From: Gloeopeniophorella convolvens
Taxonomy: Eukaryota; Basidiomycota; Agaricomycetes; Russulales
Length of the DNA stretch: 64,000 bases
NCBI GenBank assembly: GCA_022496205.1
Contig: WTXD01000022.1
Span: 372,001-436,000, forward strand
Reading direction: 5' to 3'
Position numbers and translations under genes: made by a program. The notes beneath the pieces were generated by a model. That model worked only from the letters and a program-made list of their open reading frames with translations, had not been told where the DNA came from and ran no database searches. How positions within the stretch are numbered: position 1 is the stretch's first letter; every line of letters starts with the position of its first letter. Positions 1-12,733 of the stretch are shown piece by piece.

Positions 1-334
1 GATAAATTACACGATTAGTGTCTACATAGCATAACCTTTAGAGACTTCTAAGTAAAGTCCTATGGTAATACAGGATGAGCCGATGCCTATCCGCGACCAG
101 TCGTGTGCAGAGGTGTCCGGGGCAGTGACGAATAAATAGACAGGAAATGCACGAGCCAGGCGCATGAAGGGGAAAGCCGGCGCGTGACGGGATAATTATT
201 ACATCAATACATCATTAAACGTTTGGGTGAACATCAAACGGTGAAAAAAGGAAGTTTACAACTCGTGACATGGCGCCGCAAGGACTGGACAGGTCCACAT
301 GGGACCAACTGACGCTAGCCTCGTGCTTGGGCGC
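1..334. other. 3' flank of WC-2 gene, no gene seen
   Basis: This stretch lies downstream of the stop of the minus-strand WC-2-like gene. I see no supported coding or RNA feature. It presumably holds the 3' UTR. Confidence 0.5.
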
Positions 335-2952
335 TCATTGTGTGACGAAGGTTGTTTTGTTGGTTGGCACGCGGCGTGGCTCGGACAATGCGACCTGAGG
401 CAATGTTACAGCGTCCCTGTGGCGTTCGCGCTCAAAAGATGCCGGGACGGCGGAGCTGAGAGCTGAATCAGATGACGTCGACGAAGGGATGGGGGACGCC
501 CGATTCAACATGAGAGGGAGTGGGGGTAGCGAAGAGGGCATGTGACTGAGGGTTTGCGTCTGCATGGGCGGATGGGACAGGGGCGACGGATACAGAGATC
601 CTGATTGGGCAGTGTAGTGCCCCCTCGAGTCAGTTTGACGCGTGCCCTGTGGCTGGGGGTTGTAGTGCGAGAACGAGACTATGCCTGCAGGTGGTGATGG
701 AGAAGGCGTGAGGTTGTCGAAGGAGGGTCCATGCATGGACTGCGACTGGGAATAAGCTTCGCTTCCTGATGCGGATCCAGCCGAGCTCGACAAGAAGTTA
801 TCGTCGTAGCTGCCGCGGCGCAGATTATTGTAGGGTACTGGGATAGGGGGCACGGAAGTCGAAGCACCAGAATGCGGTTCTTGCTTCACCATTGTCATAA
901 CCTTGTCTTTTCTGCGCCGCTGGGTTGTAATGCCTTCCTTTTTGGCCCGAGACCTCGCGTACCGCAGCCCGCATCTAGAACGGTTGCCAAAACTAGGTGA
1001 GCGAGAAACGCACATCAACATGCGAAATGTGAAACACGCACGCGTTGCATAGGTCCTTTTTCCCACTAGGTCCCTTTCTCCATTCCGGGCTTGTTGTCAC
1101 CTTGCAGCTTGAACACCGCAAAACACCCGTTGGTGGGTTTCCTGCCGTCCGGCCGGTGCCCGCTGGGTGCTCTCGAGCGCCTCCCGGAGGCGTAGGTCGG
1201 CGGGTCCCGCGAGGGGGTGGGACTGGGTCCGTGGTGCCTTGGACGGTGGCTTGACTGGTTTCCGGTGTAGAGTACGTATATCCTGGGGATAACGAACGAT
1301 AAGACGAAGGAAGGGGACTGTCTGTATCGGTGAAGGCGCTAGTGCCCCAGGACGGAGACTGATGGATGGCGTAGGATGCTTGGCGGGGCTGCTGAGAGCC
1401 TGAGTGATACGCTGATGGAGGGGTCTGGGCTCCAGTCGCCGACCAGTGGTTGTATTGCAGGGGTGGAGGGGAAGAATCGATGACCGATGACCAGCTCTGC
1501 TGCGAGGGGTACTGCGAAGTGGCCTGCGATGCTGCCTGCGAGACTTGAGGCGCGCTTTGTGACAGATAGCTACTGTACGGCGTGGAGGACTGCATGGGAG
1601 GGAGACCGTACGAGTTCGTTTGCGGATAGTACTGTTGCCCCTGGGTCATATACGCAGCATCGTACTCCGCCTGCTGCATAGGCGCGGTATTTTCCGAAGT
1701 GGATCTTACGTCGGAATTCACAGAGTGACAAGCAAAAATAATGGAGCCTGTGTGGCGCTAGGGTTGGTATGTGACGAGGTGTGGCCGTGCAAAAATTGGC
1801 TTACCATGAGGTATGTACACTGAGTCGACGTCTCGGAAACCGTCCGCGGTCTCAATCGTAGATGACGCCTTGTAGCGCCGAGTGCAGCTCGTCTTGGCGT
1901 CGCTACCACCAGCACCACCGCCGCCGATCTGAACGTCCTCGGACAGTTTGGCAAAGTCAGGAGCAGAAGGGATTTGATCCCGGTCAGGCGGCCAACTCAG
2001 AAGAAGAGAACGGTCGGGCTGGTTCATCATGACCTGGAACACCCTAGACATTTTGCCGCTGCGCGGGATGTTGTTGAGGAGCCGCGAGTAGAGGACCTGG
2101 GCTTGCTCCGGGTTCATAGAGTTCGTGCCGCACCAGTTTGTCCAGCCCGTCTTGGCGTGCTCATCATTGTCGTAGGGCGTGAGGTCAACTGCCGCGTGTA
2201 TAAAGCAGAGGACGAGACCCTCAGCGGCCCAGTTGATGACGAGATCCACGGCCATATAGTTGGAGTCTATGGCTATTTTCTCTCCGTCGGGCCAAAAATG
2301 GGCAGGCCCTTGGTGGCCGAGAAGGCGACGCACGCGGGAGAGGCGCGAGTAACGCATTCTGACGACAGAAGAAAGACATGAGTTGATGCGGATGGTAAAG
2401 GGGAACAACCAGCGTGGTCGACCACGCGGAAGTAAGAACAACGAGGCGTACCGAGTGACGCTTCCATGCAAGGCTCTTGTGCTGAGCACATTCCCGAGGT
2501 CGTTCTTTGCGGAAGTCTGTTCGTCTGGGTGGACGAACTCGAGCAAAGGGCGGCCAATCAGAAGGTCGGCCTGGTCAACGAGGTGGTACGACAAGACAGG
2601 GTCGAGATAGACGAAGCGCAAGTCTGAGGAAAGCAGAGTCCAATCTAGGAAGAGAGAAAGAGAGGGTATGCATCAGCAGAGGGATCACAAGGCGCTCGAA
2701 AGAAGCGGTAGTTGGATAACCAATGAACGATCGATCGTGCGAAGTAAGGTAATAGAAAGACTGACAGCATCGAGTCTCGCCAACTTTAGGGAGTCTGTGA
2801 TCGGGAGTCTGCGCAGAGTGGTGGACCGAGAGAGCGTCGAAGGGAGCCATGTTGATGAGATTGCGGGCATTTTGGGCGGGGAGATGTGTGTGGGCGTAAG
2901 CGGAGGGGTCAGGAGAGTCGTAGGGCCTGTGCGAGTTGGCGAGATAGCTCAT
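335..2952 (-). CDS. wc-2: White Collar-2 like blue-light regulator (PAS + GATA zinc finger)
   Basis: The product is the partner of the WC-1 photoreceptor in the light-responsive transcription complex. Five exons fit without frame loss: 2952-2766, 2644-2452, 2358-1805, 1747-1042 and 974-335, giving 759 residues. Exon 1 ends in GETRC and joins to YWTLLSSDLRFVYLDP, which opens the PAS domain (about residues 60-200). The motif SIIFACH follows, and a GATA finger lies near residue 540-570, with CSSCKVTTSPEWRKGPSG then LCNACGLRYARSRAKKEG. The last finger cysteine lies just past intron 4. The tail is Ser/Pro-rich. No flavin-binding LOV motif is seen, as expected for WC-2 rather than WC-1. The start is the first ATG ahead of the conserved exon. 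The gene is divergent from the ankyrin gene. Family assignment is firm; light control is inferred from family. Confidence 0.93.
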
Positions 2953-3924
2953 TGAACGGACGGGTGCAGGAGAAGTGGTCGGGGAAGAAGGAGAAGGGAA
3001 AGAAAAGTTTAGGGCGAACGTAGAGTAAAGGATAGAAAGTGGAGAGAAGGAGGAAGGACGGATGCGGAAAGGGGACGGACTCGGAGGCAGGCAGCGGTGT
3101 TAATTAGATAGTGTCTGGCGGCGAGTGGCTGGCGGGGAGGACATCCCCATTCCCAAAGGTCGGCGCTCGCGCGCACAGGGGTTCGATTCGGGCTCACCTT
3201 AATTTCAATATCGTCTTCGAAAGACCCCCTTTTCATCAGCCAGCTCTGCCTCATCCGGGTCAATTCCAGCGAAACCAGGCGCGCAACCAGGCGCAGCCCC
3301 GCCCAGCTCACCTAATCCGTCTCCGTCCTTTCTCTCTTCCGGTCCAGGGTGCCACACCGCGTCCCTCCCCGCTCGGAACAACCGTGCCGATCTCAGCACC
3401 CCGCTCCCTTATCGCCCGTCCCCCGGCGACGTCCATTCTTCCTCGGCCGTGTCTCAGCTCGCGTCCAGCCACTCTTCTTTCCCGTCGCACCGTCCCATTG
3501 GGCGACGCTCCCCGGGGAACCGTCACATGATACCTTCTTCACGATCGGTGCCAAGATCCGCTCATCAGATCCGCATTCTCTTGCTTCTCAGTCGACCCGC
3601 CCATTCCCTTCCTCGACCCAGCTGCGAAAATCCCAACCAAGCATACCATCTTCCCACGCCTATTCTCAGCCCGTCCCTCTCCGTCCGTCACACATTTCGG
3701 AACAAATATCCGCATGACTTCCCGCCCCCGGTTCCTAGCCGCCATCAGGTCTTCTTCGAGGCCCAAGACAACCCAAGGCTCGGGGGAAAAAAAACTTCGT
3801 AGCATCCCAAAGTCAATCCACACCCTGCCGACTCCCGCAAACAACGCCAAATACCCCGACCGATCGCCGCCTCGTGTCTCCCGACACCCGTCCTCAGCCT
3901 TCCTTCTCTCCTGCGAGGGTCGAT
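2953..3924. promoter_or_regulatory. Divergent promoter region, pyrimidine-rich towards the ankyrin gene
   Basis: About 970 bases separate the WC-2 start (-) from the ankyrin-gene start (+). The right two thirds are strongly C/T-rich on the + strand, typical of fungal promoters and leaders. Open frames here are low-complexity and match no family I recognise, so I call no gene. Confidence 0.55.
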
Positions 3925-4937
3925 ATGCCCGTCTCCACGCGCGTCGAAAAGAACATCTGGGTCGCTGCCGGTGATGGCGACTTGGACCGCGTGAGGGTGA
4001 GTGCACGTACTCCTTTCATTGCTCCTTCAGTTATCCCCAACCGGGCATCGCAGGAGCTGATTCAGCGTCAATGCAAGTCTCCCGATACCAGTCGGCCTGT
4101 CCAATTTTTATGAACATGACCCTGTGTAGCCATATCCCCCAACGCTCCAGATCCGTTTACATATACCCCCATGTGCGCCTCTGATCCGGGCGTATATGTC
4201 GCGACCTGAGTCTGAACGCTTATTGTGCCGTTTTCAAAAGGCACGCCGCCGCATCTTACGGCCATCTGGACATCTTGACATATCTCATTTCCGAAGGTCT
4301 GCGCGCCCAGCCACAATGCCTTACAAATACTGAGCCAGCATCTCAGGTGGCAATGTCAACATTACAGATGAGGATGGCGATACGCCTCTCTATACGGTTG
4401 AGAACGTAGAGACGGCGCAATTTCTCATTAACAACGGCGCAGACGCCGCATGGCGGAATCATGAAGGCCTGTCGGTATGTCGTTTAACGTACTCTCTTTG
4501 CAGACTGCGTGACTCACCGCGCGTAGCCAGCCGAACACCTTGCAGAAGATTTTCTAGAAGTAGCGGCCTATCTGAACACTGTCAACGGCATCCAAACCCC
4601 CAGCCCTGGAGATGGGCTAGCTGGGAATCACAGCGAGCTTGGCCCAGCGGCGCAGCCTTCTCAGCACTCCCAGGAAGCGGTGTCGGAGCTCCTCACTTCC
4701 TCACTTCTAAATCAGTTGAGAGATATCGTACAGCGGGAGCAAGACGGAGGAAGCGAGAGCCGGCGAGAAGAAGAACTCAGGCAAGCCGTCAGCAACACAG
4801 TATTGGAAGGCATGGTCACTGGGTACAGCATGGCTAACCAAGAAGGTGACCCGGAAACCCGTGACAGCGATGTGCGGCATGGAGACGCGGATGTTACAAA
4901 ACGCAGGCGATTAGACGAGCCTGACGGACCACTCTGA
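3925..4937 (+). CDS. YAR1-like ankyrin-repeat protein
   Basis: Six exons fit: 3925-3996, 4054-4072, 4130-4172, 4241-4296, 4347-4474 and 4527-4937. The protein starts MPVSTRVEKNIWVAAGDGDL. It carries two ankyrin repeats: TPMHAAASYGHLDILTYLI, then GDTPLYTVENVETAQFLINNGA. An acidic/basic tail ends near KRRRLDEPDGPL. Size and layout resemble fungal YAR1-type proteins, small two-repeat ankyrin proteins; yeast Yar1 chaperones ribosomal protein Rps3. Exon 2 is only 19 nt. The intron after it, 4073-4129, starts with GCAAGT rather than GT; only this choice keeps the residues SPNAPDPFTYTPM in frame. The YAR1 role is inferred from layout, not proven. Confidence 0.85.
4073..4129 (+). other. Probable GC-AG intron in ankyrin gene
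   Basis: The donor is T|GCAAGT and the acceptor TGTGTAG. Splicing here restores the frame into the first ankyrin repeat, while reading on meets a stop within about 12 codons. GCAAGT is the usual form of the minor GC donor class. Confidence 0.8.
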
Positions 4938-6003
4938 GATAGTTTCCACAAGAATACTTATGCTATGCGGATGTACGCGGCCTTAACGAGTGGTTCTGAT
5001 CAGATCAACTGGACGTATGCGGCCGACGCAAGGCTCGTGTACAACAAGCTCACAGACTGCGGGGTAAGAGTGGCCCTACACTTATCTTCAGGTAGTGTCT
5101 AAAATAACAAGGCACAGAAAGGCACTTAAATTATCTCTTCGGGACTTGACACTGACTTGGCGCGGACGTCCGAGGAAATCTCAGCCTAGGTACCACAGGT
5201 GATGGACTCCGCAAAAAGGGTCTGGATCATGCCTGCAGGTGCGGGCGATCTGCTGCCTGGCAGTCTTTTGTCGGCCAATGCGCGTACCGTAGCGGCGTGC
5301 GCGTGATTTCGATTATCTTGGAAACCGGCGTGCGGTGCACTGGGGCAGGCTGAAGTGCATTTGTTGACATTTGATGGCCATGCAGCACGAGCACCGGCGT
5401 CAACGTTTCAACTGTCTCTGAGTTTCGGCCTGCCAAAAACGTAGATTGGCTTCTCTGAGATAAGAAGCCATGGGGCTATACCAACAAAGGGATAATGCAA
5501 GGTCCCGTATATATGGCTGGAACGTACATAGCGTACCAAGATGCCCGCATTCGTACCTGAGTCGGAACGATAGCTAAGGATCATCGCATTGCTGATGCAC
5601 TCGGAGCACAACATCAGCTGCTCCTGTGCACGGCGGCGACGAGCGGTCTAGTCGAATCATAGAACACAGACCGGTTGGATTATAGGCCGGCAACTGAACG
5701 TACTGGGCGTCTACGTCCGTAGACGTCGACATGTCATAGCGAGTTCATTTGATCTTTTGATTGATGACGCAAGGGATTTGGGGTCTATTTGGTAGCGAGC
5801 GACGGGCAGAGACAAAGTGAGCTCTACCGCGCTGGACGTACTACGCGGAACAGTGCTAGCTATGTAGTGTAGTGATCGCGGTTCCTGGATCAATCCGTGC
5901 TGGCGGAACACTTGATCAAGTTGCGGCTCGGTCTGGCTCGGCCCACACCAGCCCATCCTACTCGGCACCGAACCTCCAGATACATATCCTTAGTCCTCCA
6001 TCC
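4938..6003. other. Intergenic region upstream of PRMT5, no gene seen
   Basis: About 1.07 kb between the ankyrin stop and the PRMT5 start. Only short open frames occur, with no recognisable motif and no plausible exon chain. It should hold the 3' UTR of the ankyrin gene and the PRMT5 promoter. A small fungal-specific gene cannot be excluded. Confidence 0.45.
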
Positions 6004-9000
6004 ATGGCTTCCTGGGAAAGCCCCGCGCTCGTTGCAGCCTTCGTCTCGTCAAGTGACCTCGAGAAGCGCTTGCTGGCTCCGCAGGATTCCCTGATTGTTG
6101 ATGATGCACGATCCCGGACATACGACGCGGTCTGTATGCCACTCACCACTGCCAAATGGAAAGATCGATGGAGAGACATGTGCATCATATCATCAGACAC
6201 CGCGGGCGCAAAGAATGAGGGTGCGGAACAGCATGCTGAACTCTGGAGAGCGAGCCCTGTCTTCGAGCTGGGGGAGGTGACCATGACACGGCTCGGTGAG
6301 TACCACAACTAGACAGCCCTGCATCTGCTGACGGGCCATGTGGGCCAGAGGAGGCGGAGGGCGTCGCAGTCGTGATCTCCGACTGGTTAGAATTGGACGC
6401 GTCAGACGACTGGGTTCGACACGACTCTGAAATCGTGAGTGCTCCCCATCGTGCCTCAACTGGCTAGTTTCTCCATTCGTCTTTTGTCTTTGCCTCATCA
6501 CGAGATTCGCCGCGGTCCTTATCGTCGGATTGCTTCCCCAGGCCCTGCAGCAGGAGCTGTCCTATGCCTCGTATCTAGATGTGCAGACAGCCATCTTCCC
6601 GCCTCCACGCAATCGCAGCCAGATTGCAGCGTATGGACGTGCGGTCAACAGTTGCCTTTCGCGGACGCCGTACATGCAATTCTCCATCCGACTTCCCATA
6701 TACGACCCTTCCATCTTTCAGTCTAGTCCCTCTCCACGCTCTGCTTTTGGCTTCCTGCCCGACAGCCCGTCTCCAACAAAGTCCTCAATTTCGTCTTCGT
6801 CTCGACCATCAACGCCCGAGGTCCGTACATCGGAATCCAGGGCTGCACCGTCTACCAGAGCATCAGAGGCCGAGCTGAACGCCACATGGGAGATGTGGGA
6901 TATCATACGGACCATCTGTGCCTACAACCCGCGGCTAACCTTAAGTGCATACCTGGGCGTATCGACGCAGTGGTCGAGATCTGACTCATCTCGCCGTTTA
7001 GCTCTGGACCTCACGCCTCCCCTACCGTCCGCGTCAGGCGTCTTGAACCGATGGGCTGCAGAGCCTATCAGACATTTGTTCATACCCGCATCAACTTTCA
7101 TAGCAAATGCAAAAGGATACCCGGTACTCCCCAAGGGATCTCAATCGTTTATCCGCGACGTAATGAAGGTAAGTTAGCGCCGGCCGGCGCTCCTCGAAAC
7201 ATTCGTACTGATTCCTCTTCAAGCATCGGCCAGTTATCATACTGTCAAATACTACCGCCGGCCTGCATACGAAAGGCGGCGAAGTCGCGTATCTGCAATA
7301 CATGCGCCACCTCGACAAAACCAGCCCCGCAGTCGTACAAGCCAAGACAGAAGGCACTGTCGAGAACTTCGGGCGGGGGTACCAAGACTATCTACAAGCG
7401 CCTCTGCAGGTCGGATGCACTTCGCCAGTGTGGTCACATGAACGACACACTGACCCATCACTAGCCCCTTATGGACAATTTACAGGGAATCACATATCAG
7501 ATGTTTGAACAAGATCCTGTAAAGTATCAGAAGTATGAGGAGGTGAGGGTACATCTGATATCGCTGGTGAACCTTATGCCTATTCTCTCCAAGGCAGTGT
7601 TCGTAGCTTTATCCGAGTGGCCACCATCAGAGAGGATGTAGGTGTCTTCGAAATGGGGAAAGCGTACGAAGGCGCTCACGCTGTTCTTCAGAGTTATTTG
7701 CGTCGCAGGAGCTGGTCGCGGACCCCTCGTCGCGCGGTGTTTGAAGGCCATTGAGCGCGCCCAGCGGAATGCGGCCGTATACGCGATTGAGAAGAATTCG
7801 AGCGCGTATGTGACGTGAGTTTTTGCCGTGGCTATGACCAAAAGCGTCGCCACGAACACATGACTTGACTACCCCCTAGGCTGCAGCGGCGCAAGGCCTC
7901 AGAATGGAAAGAGAAAGTGGACCTACTCTTTGGCGACATGCGTCTCCTTTCAGTTCCGGAACCTGCGGACATCCTCGTCAGCGAACTGTTGGGGTCCTTC
8001 GGCGACAACGAACTCAGCCCAGAATGCTTAGACGGCGCGATGCGTTTCCTCAAATGTATGTTCGCGGTGCTTCTTTGTCTCCAGCGGATTGATCCAGCGC
8101 CTACACAGCGACCGGAATCTCAATCCCCTCGTCCTATACGGCGTATCTGGCTCCACTGTCATCATCTAAACTGTGGAACGAGGTCCGCACCGGAAAGGAC
8201 GAGAAGGCGTCAGAGACGCCATACGTCGTGATGTTTCAGGCTGTCAATATTCTCAGCGGCCACGGAGGCGAAGCTGAGGGTGACCGCTGCGGTGCGCAAG
8301 TGCAAGAATGCTGGGAGTTCGAACACCCGAGGCGCGACGCCGTGCTGGATGAGCGGGGTGCGCCTTCCGGTCTCCGGCTGAGACCATGGGTTGACAGTTT
8401 TACGTCTTCGCAGGACTGCCACTAACGAACAGTCACAACGTTCGGTCCGCCAAATTGACTTTTCACATCCCACATGCGGGCGTGCTCCATGGATTAGCTG
8501 GCTACTTCGAGGCCGTATTGTATGGGGAGGTCGGACTCAGTATCCACCCGCAGCGGAAGGATCTCATCTCGAAGGACATGTTGAGCTGGTTCCCATTGTT
8601 CTTCCCCCTTAAGGTAAGCTCACGCAGCATATCGCTGCATCATTCTCATGAGGCGCTGCCAGGAACCACTGTACCTCCCCAGCAACTCCGAGCTCCAGGT
8701 GTCCATCTGGCGCCAGACGAACCAGCGCCAGGTGTGGTACGAATGGTACGCCGAGTCGTTCCTCCCGGTGTTCCGCCCCCTTGCCGAGAAGGCGAGGCCC
8801 GGACCTCTGCCCAGGGTCGATGGCCGTGGATCTTTCATGGCTGCGGCGTCGACGCCGTTTGCGCCGCCCAGCCCGCTTGTCGACGCAATCGACAACCCTT
8901 TCCTCGCATCTGGAGATCGGCCGGTCAAGGAGGTGACGAGGCGGGTTGAGGAAGTGTCCAAAATAGAAACCGGGGTGGTCAAAATCGGGCAGACGTCTCT

Positions 9001-9040
9001 GCACAACCCAGGTGGGAGAAGCAGCTGGATTGGACTCTGA
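6004..9040 (+). CDS. PRMT5: Protein arginine N-methyltransferase 5 (Skb1/Hsl7 type)
   Basis: This is a type II enzyme making symmetric dimethylarginine on histones, Sm proteins and others. The N-terminal TIM-barrel is recognisable from [17 protein letters not shown] and [12 protein letters not shown]. The segment [18 protein letters not shown] carries the Phe that marks PRMT5. The SAM-binding Rossmann motif reads [16 protein letters not shown], followed by YAIEKN. The double-E catalytic loop is [19 protein letters not shown], with both glutamates present. The C-terminal beta-barrel ends [18 protein letters not shown]. Many short introns interrupt it, for example the one after TMTRLG at the first GTGAGT. 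The start ATG at 6004 gives a shorter N terminus than animal PRMT5, and an upstream exon is possible. It lies between the ankyrin gene and the tRNA. Confidence 0.94.
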
Positions 9041-9260
9041 CCAACGACTGTGGTGTTTCGATACGGGTTTGTGGATGTAAAAAGTATTGCAGGGCTAATG
9101 GACGTATCGCTACTGGTCTTTGTTACCCATGTCGCATACATACTGGCATATTTATAGTACAGTGATCTCGAGGGATGAATCGGAAAAATTGACTTGCCCT
9201 GGAAACCAATTCGGCCGAGGAGATTGAGGAGATTGGGATGGTAGAGGAGGGTAAAAAATC

Positions 9261-9349
9261 TCCTTCGAGCCGGATTCGAGCCGACGACCTTGGGATAGCA
9301 AGATGTTTCCTATTACAGTCCCACGCTCTACCAACTGAGCTATCGAAGG
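9261..9349 (-). tRNA. tRNA-Tyr: tRNA-Tyr (GTA) with 16-nt intron
   Basis: On the minus strand a complete cloverleaf folds: acceptor CCTTCGA/TCGAAGG with discriminator A, D-arm with GCTC/GAGC, anticodon stem TGGGA/TCCCA and T-arm GTCGG/CCGGC with loop CTCGAAT. The anticodon is GTA. A 16-nt intron, TAGGAAACATCTTGCT, sits one base 3' of the anticodon (between positions 37 and 38), where nuclear tRNA introns lie. The mature length is 73 nt before CCA addition, and CCA is not encoded. Confidence 0.95.
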
Positions 9350-9666
9350 CTTGATACGATCGGCGAACTGGTACAATATAATGGCTTTTCTGACAAACTC
9401 CTCTCTTGAACGTCACGGTACGCCTGCTGCAAGCGCGCATCGCTTTCGTTCTTATTATTTGCGGTTACCTATGCCTACAGAAAGTCAAGGTGGTTGAAAT
9501 CAGGACGTCTTGTGCCTCGCTTATTTCTTTCGCGGGGGAGCAGTTGGGTCAGGCAGGATCCAGGGGCGGATGAGGTAATCTTCTCACGTCCATTCATTCC
9601 CAGAGGTGGCGGCCTGTCGCTTGCACACACACTGCAATGCTCCTGCACCTCTACTGAGCCCTTGAA
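9350..9666. other. Short intergenic region between tRNA and exchanger gene
   Basis: About 317 bases holding the tRNA 5' flank and the exchanger promoter. I see no gene or distinct element. Confidence 0.45.
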
Positions 9667-12339
9667 ATGCCCTACATCACGACCAAAGTCGCGTTCGTTG
9701 CGCTACTAGTCCTCAATGCAGTTTTGTGGTCGCGCAGCAATTACGGTCACATAGCCCGCGACGGCAGGGCACTGCGAGCCTCAGCCCACCACCCTGCTAA
9801 GCGGAGCCTGCTCGGGTTACTGGCGCACAGCCAGTACGGCGTGTTGGAGGACGAGAAGGAGGTGCGCAGCACAACACTGGATGGCTCTTTTCCTTACTTA
9901 CCTTGTTGTAGTGCCGGCCTATAGCTCTTCCTGTGCCCGACCAATGCGAATCTGTGTCCAACCACTGCCCAGAGCCTGGCACATTCCTTTCCATCCCCTA
10001 TCTGCGGACCTATTTTTGCGCCAGCGTCGCCAGCCGGCCTTTCGTCTTCGCCGGCCTCCTGGTCTGGCTGATATTTCTATTTTCCACCCTCGGTATCAGC
10101 GCCTCAGACTTTTTCTGTCCCAATCTCGCAACCATTGCGCAGCTCCTGGGCCTGGATGAAAATGTCGCCGGCGTCACATTCCTCGCCTTCGGAAACGGCA
10201 GTCCGGACGTCTTCGCAACATTCTCCGCCATGCGCACAGACTCTGGCAGTCTGGCCATCGGGGAGCTCCTTGGTGCGGCGTCGTTCATAGTCTCGTGCGT
10301 CGTGGGCTCCATGTGCATCATCAAACCTTTTCGAGTAAATCGCGGCCCTTTCCTACGCGACGTCATCTTCTTCGCTGCTGCTGTTTTCACGTTACTCGTC
10401 ATCCTCATCGACGGCTGGATATACGCGTGGGAGGCAGGCCTCCTTGTGCTGTTGTACTTCGTGTACGTCTTGATTGTAGTTGTGGGTAGCTGGTGGGAAC
10501 GCAAGCAAGAGCGGAAGCGTTCCTTGGATGCCCAGATACGTGGCGAGTATGCTGAAGAAGGTATATCACCTTATCATGACGAGGAGCCGTACCGAGATGA
10601 ACGTGAGTGCCAACGCCAGATCCATACGTGATCTTGTCCTCATCTCCCCTGCTAGCAGCACCTGTGCCTGCAAGTTCCCCATCGCTGCTCGTCCCGGGCT
10701 CTGGTCCGCATCTATCGTCGCGCCGTTCGGTACCGCATCTTGGCGTCCAGACGGAACTTTCGCGCCGCCACTCTTTCGACTCGCAAGCGAGTTCCAGATC
10801 CCCATCCCCATCGCCACATCTGAGCACCATGCCCTCCTTCTCTCTGGTCGGCGCTCTCGAATTCCGCAAAGTGGTCTCATCGTTACAGCATGAGGCTGCT
10901 GGATCTTCCCTGAACGCGTTCGAGCCACCACTGACGCCATACCCCGGTGGACATTACCACAGTTTCAGACAGTCTAGATCACTATCGCGTGGTTCGATCT
11001 ACAGCGGAGAGACGAATCCATTCGACATCTCGTCAGATGTTCCGCTGAATGACCGCTCCCCTTTACCTGGTTCGCATGCCCTTCCAGCCGACGATTCGGC
11101 CCCCCGCCCGGCAGAGTCACCCCTTATTTTTATTGAGGGCGAGGACGGGCCCCAGCCACCAATCCCCGAGATTCATACCACGCCTGCCTCTCCACGCCCC
11201 GACGCAAATGGGGACGCTCCCCACCACGCTGTGCTGTTTGAGCGCCAAAACATGCGTCATATCCTCGCGCGCGCGTTCCACATCTTCTTCCCAACACTGC
11301 ATGCATTCCGCTCCAAGGGACTGCTCGGAAAGATTGCGGCTATTTTCGCCACGCCGGCGGTGTTTGCGTTGACTATCACGTTGCCCGTCGTGGTCAAGCC
11401 GTACGACAGTTCGCACCATAGGCATGAAAAGGCGCCGAGCATCAACGATCGGTTGTCCAGCTTCGAGGAGGATGGCATCGAGCGTGCTCTGATCGCCGAG
11501 GAGGAAGTCCAGGAGGAGATGCACGAGCTCCGGTTCAACAAGTGGCTGATGGCCATCCAGTGCACACTCGGTCCGCTCTTTTGCGTTGCTGTATTGTTCA
11601 GTGAGTTACTGTTGCTACGATCCTCTGAACGGAGATTGACGGCTTACAGAGGGCACGGTGCATGAGCGGTGGTTCCTTCTTGGCGTCGGGCTGGCTGGTC
11701 TCGCGGCGGGATCGCTAGTGGTACTGTTCGCCGACAATGGCAAACGCCAAGAGTGGCATTTAGCGCGTTGCTCCATGGGCTTCCTTGTTGCCATGGTTTG
11801 GATTATGGCCATCGCCGACGAGGTCGTCAGCGTCTTGCAGGTGAGTCGACATGCGACATCTCTGTGCAATGGGGACTTACGTCCGCAGACCTTTGGTTTC
11901 ATATTCGGATTGTCGGATGCGATTATTGGACTCACGATATTCGCCGTCGGAAACTCACTTGCCGATCTGGTGGCGAACATGAGCGTGGCCGTACGTGTCT
12001 GTCCATTCGTCACGGGATTGTAGCCTCACGCATGAATAGGTCTTCGCTCCCATCATGGGTTTCTCGGCGTGTTTCGGCGGACCGATGCTCAACATGCTGC
12101 TTGGCGTGGGCATCTCTGGCTCGTACATCATCCAGCAGACAGGCCAGCCGTACGAGCTGCAGTTCTCGAGGACTCTCCTCGTGAGCGCGGTGGGGCTTCT
12201 TGCGCTCCTACTCGTAACAGTCGTCTTCGTCCCCATGAACAACTATTTCCTGCCACGGAAATGGGGTATATTTCTCATTTGCTGCTACACGGTGATCATG
12301 GGGATCAACGTTGTCGTGGAGGTGATGGGGCTGGACTAG
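9667..12339 (+). CDS. Cation/calcium exchanger (CaCA superfamily, CCX/NCLX-like)
   Basis: A multipass membrane antiporter exchanging Ca2+ for monovalent cations. The N terminus has a signal-anchor segment (VAFVALLVLNAVLW), then a lumenal part with the cysteines of DQCESVSNHCPEPG. Alpha repeat 1 is seen as FLAFGNGSPDVFATFSAM and alpha repeat 2 as TIFAVGNSLADLVANMSV; these GNGSPD/GNSLAD signatures define the family. A long Ser/Pro-rich cytosolic loop of roughly 250 residues lies between the two membrane halves, and the last helix ends VIMGINVVVEVMGLD. Introns include ones after LEDEKE and near 11600, 11840 and 12000. Vacuolar, Golgi or mitochondrial location cannot be decided. Fungal relatives include yeast YDL206W-type proteins. 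Confidence 0.9.
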
Positions 12340-12733
12340 GAGGGGGCCGGTGTGTTGTCGTTCGCTATGTTATCGCCGTGTACATGCGGACATTTGTGCT
12401 GATCATATTTACAAAGGAAGACTAACTACTTATTGGATTGTATCACTGTAGCCCGATACCTGTGCAATGCGACGCTCAGGCCTATATACACGCAACGCCA
12501 GACCAGCTGATCTTTGAACGTCATTTGAGGGATCTTGTATTCCAAACGGTCGGCGTACACCGCGGACCACTGAACTCCGCTTCACCATCCGCAGCTTTGT
12601 ACGATGAGCAAGGCACTCATCCGTTCACATCTGGCTTCCTTTCTTTCTCTCCGTTCACGCCCAGACACCGTTACACCCCTTAGCTTATAAGCCTATTTTG
12701 AACGACCTTTTTCAGTTCATAATTCAGCCCGCC
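12340..12733. promoter_or_regulatory. Intergenic region with promoter of Kre9-like gene
   Basis: About 390 bases between exchanger stop and the next ATG. A TATA-like TTATAAG occurs near 12684, about 50 bases before the ATG, followed by a pyrimidine-rich stretch. No coding feature is seen. Confidence 0.45.

Noticed and set aside
335..1066. Start of the WC-2 last exon taken as a separate gene
   Set aside because: Its coding part is the end of the zinc finger and joins in phase to the upstream exon.
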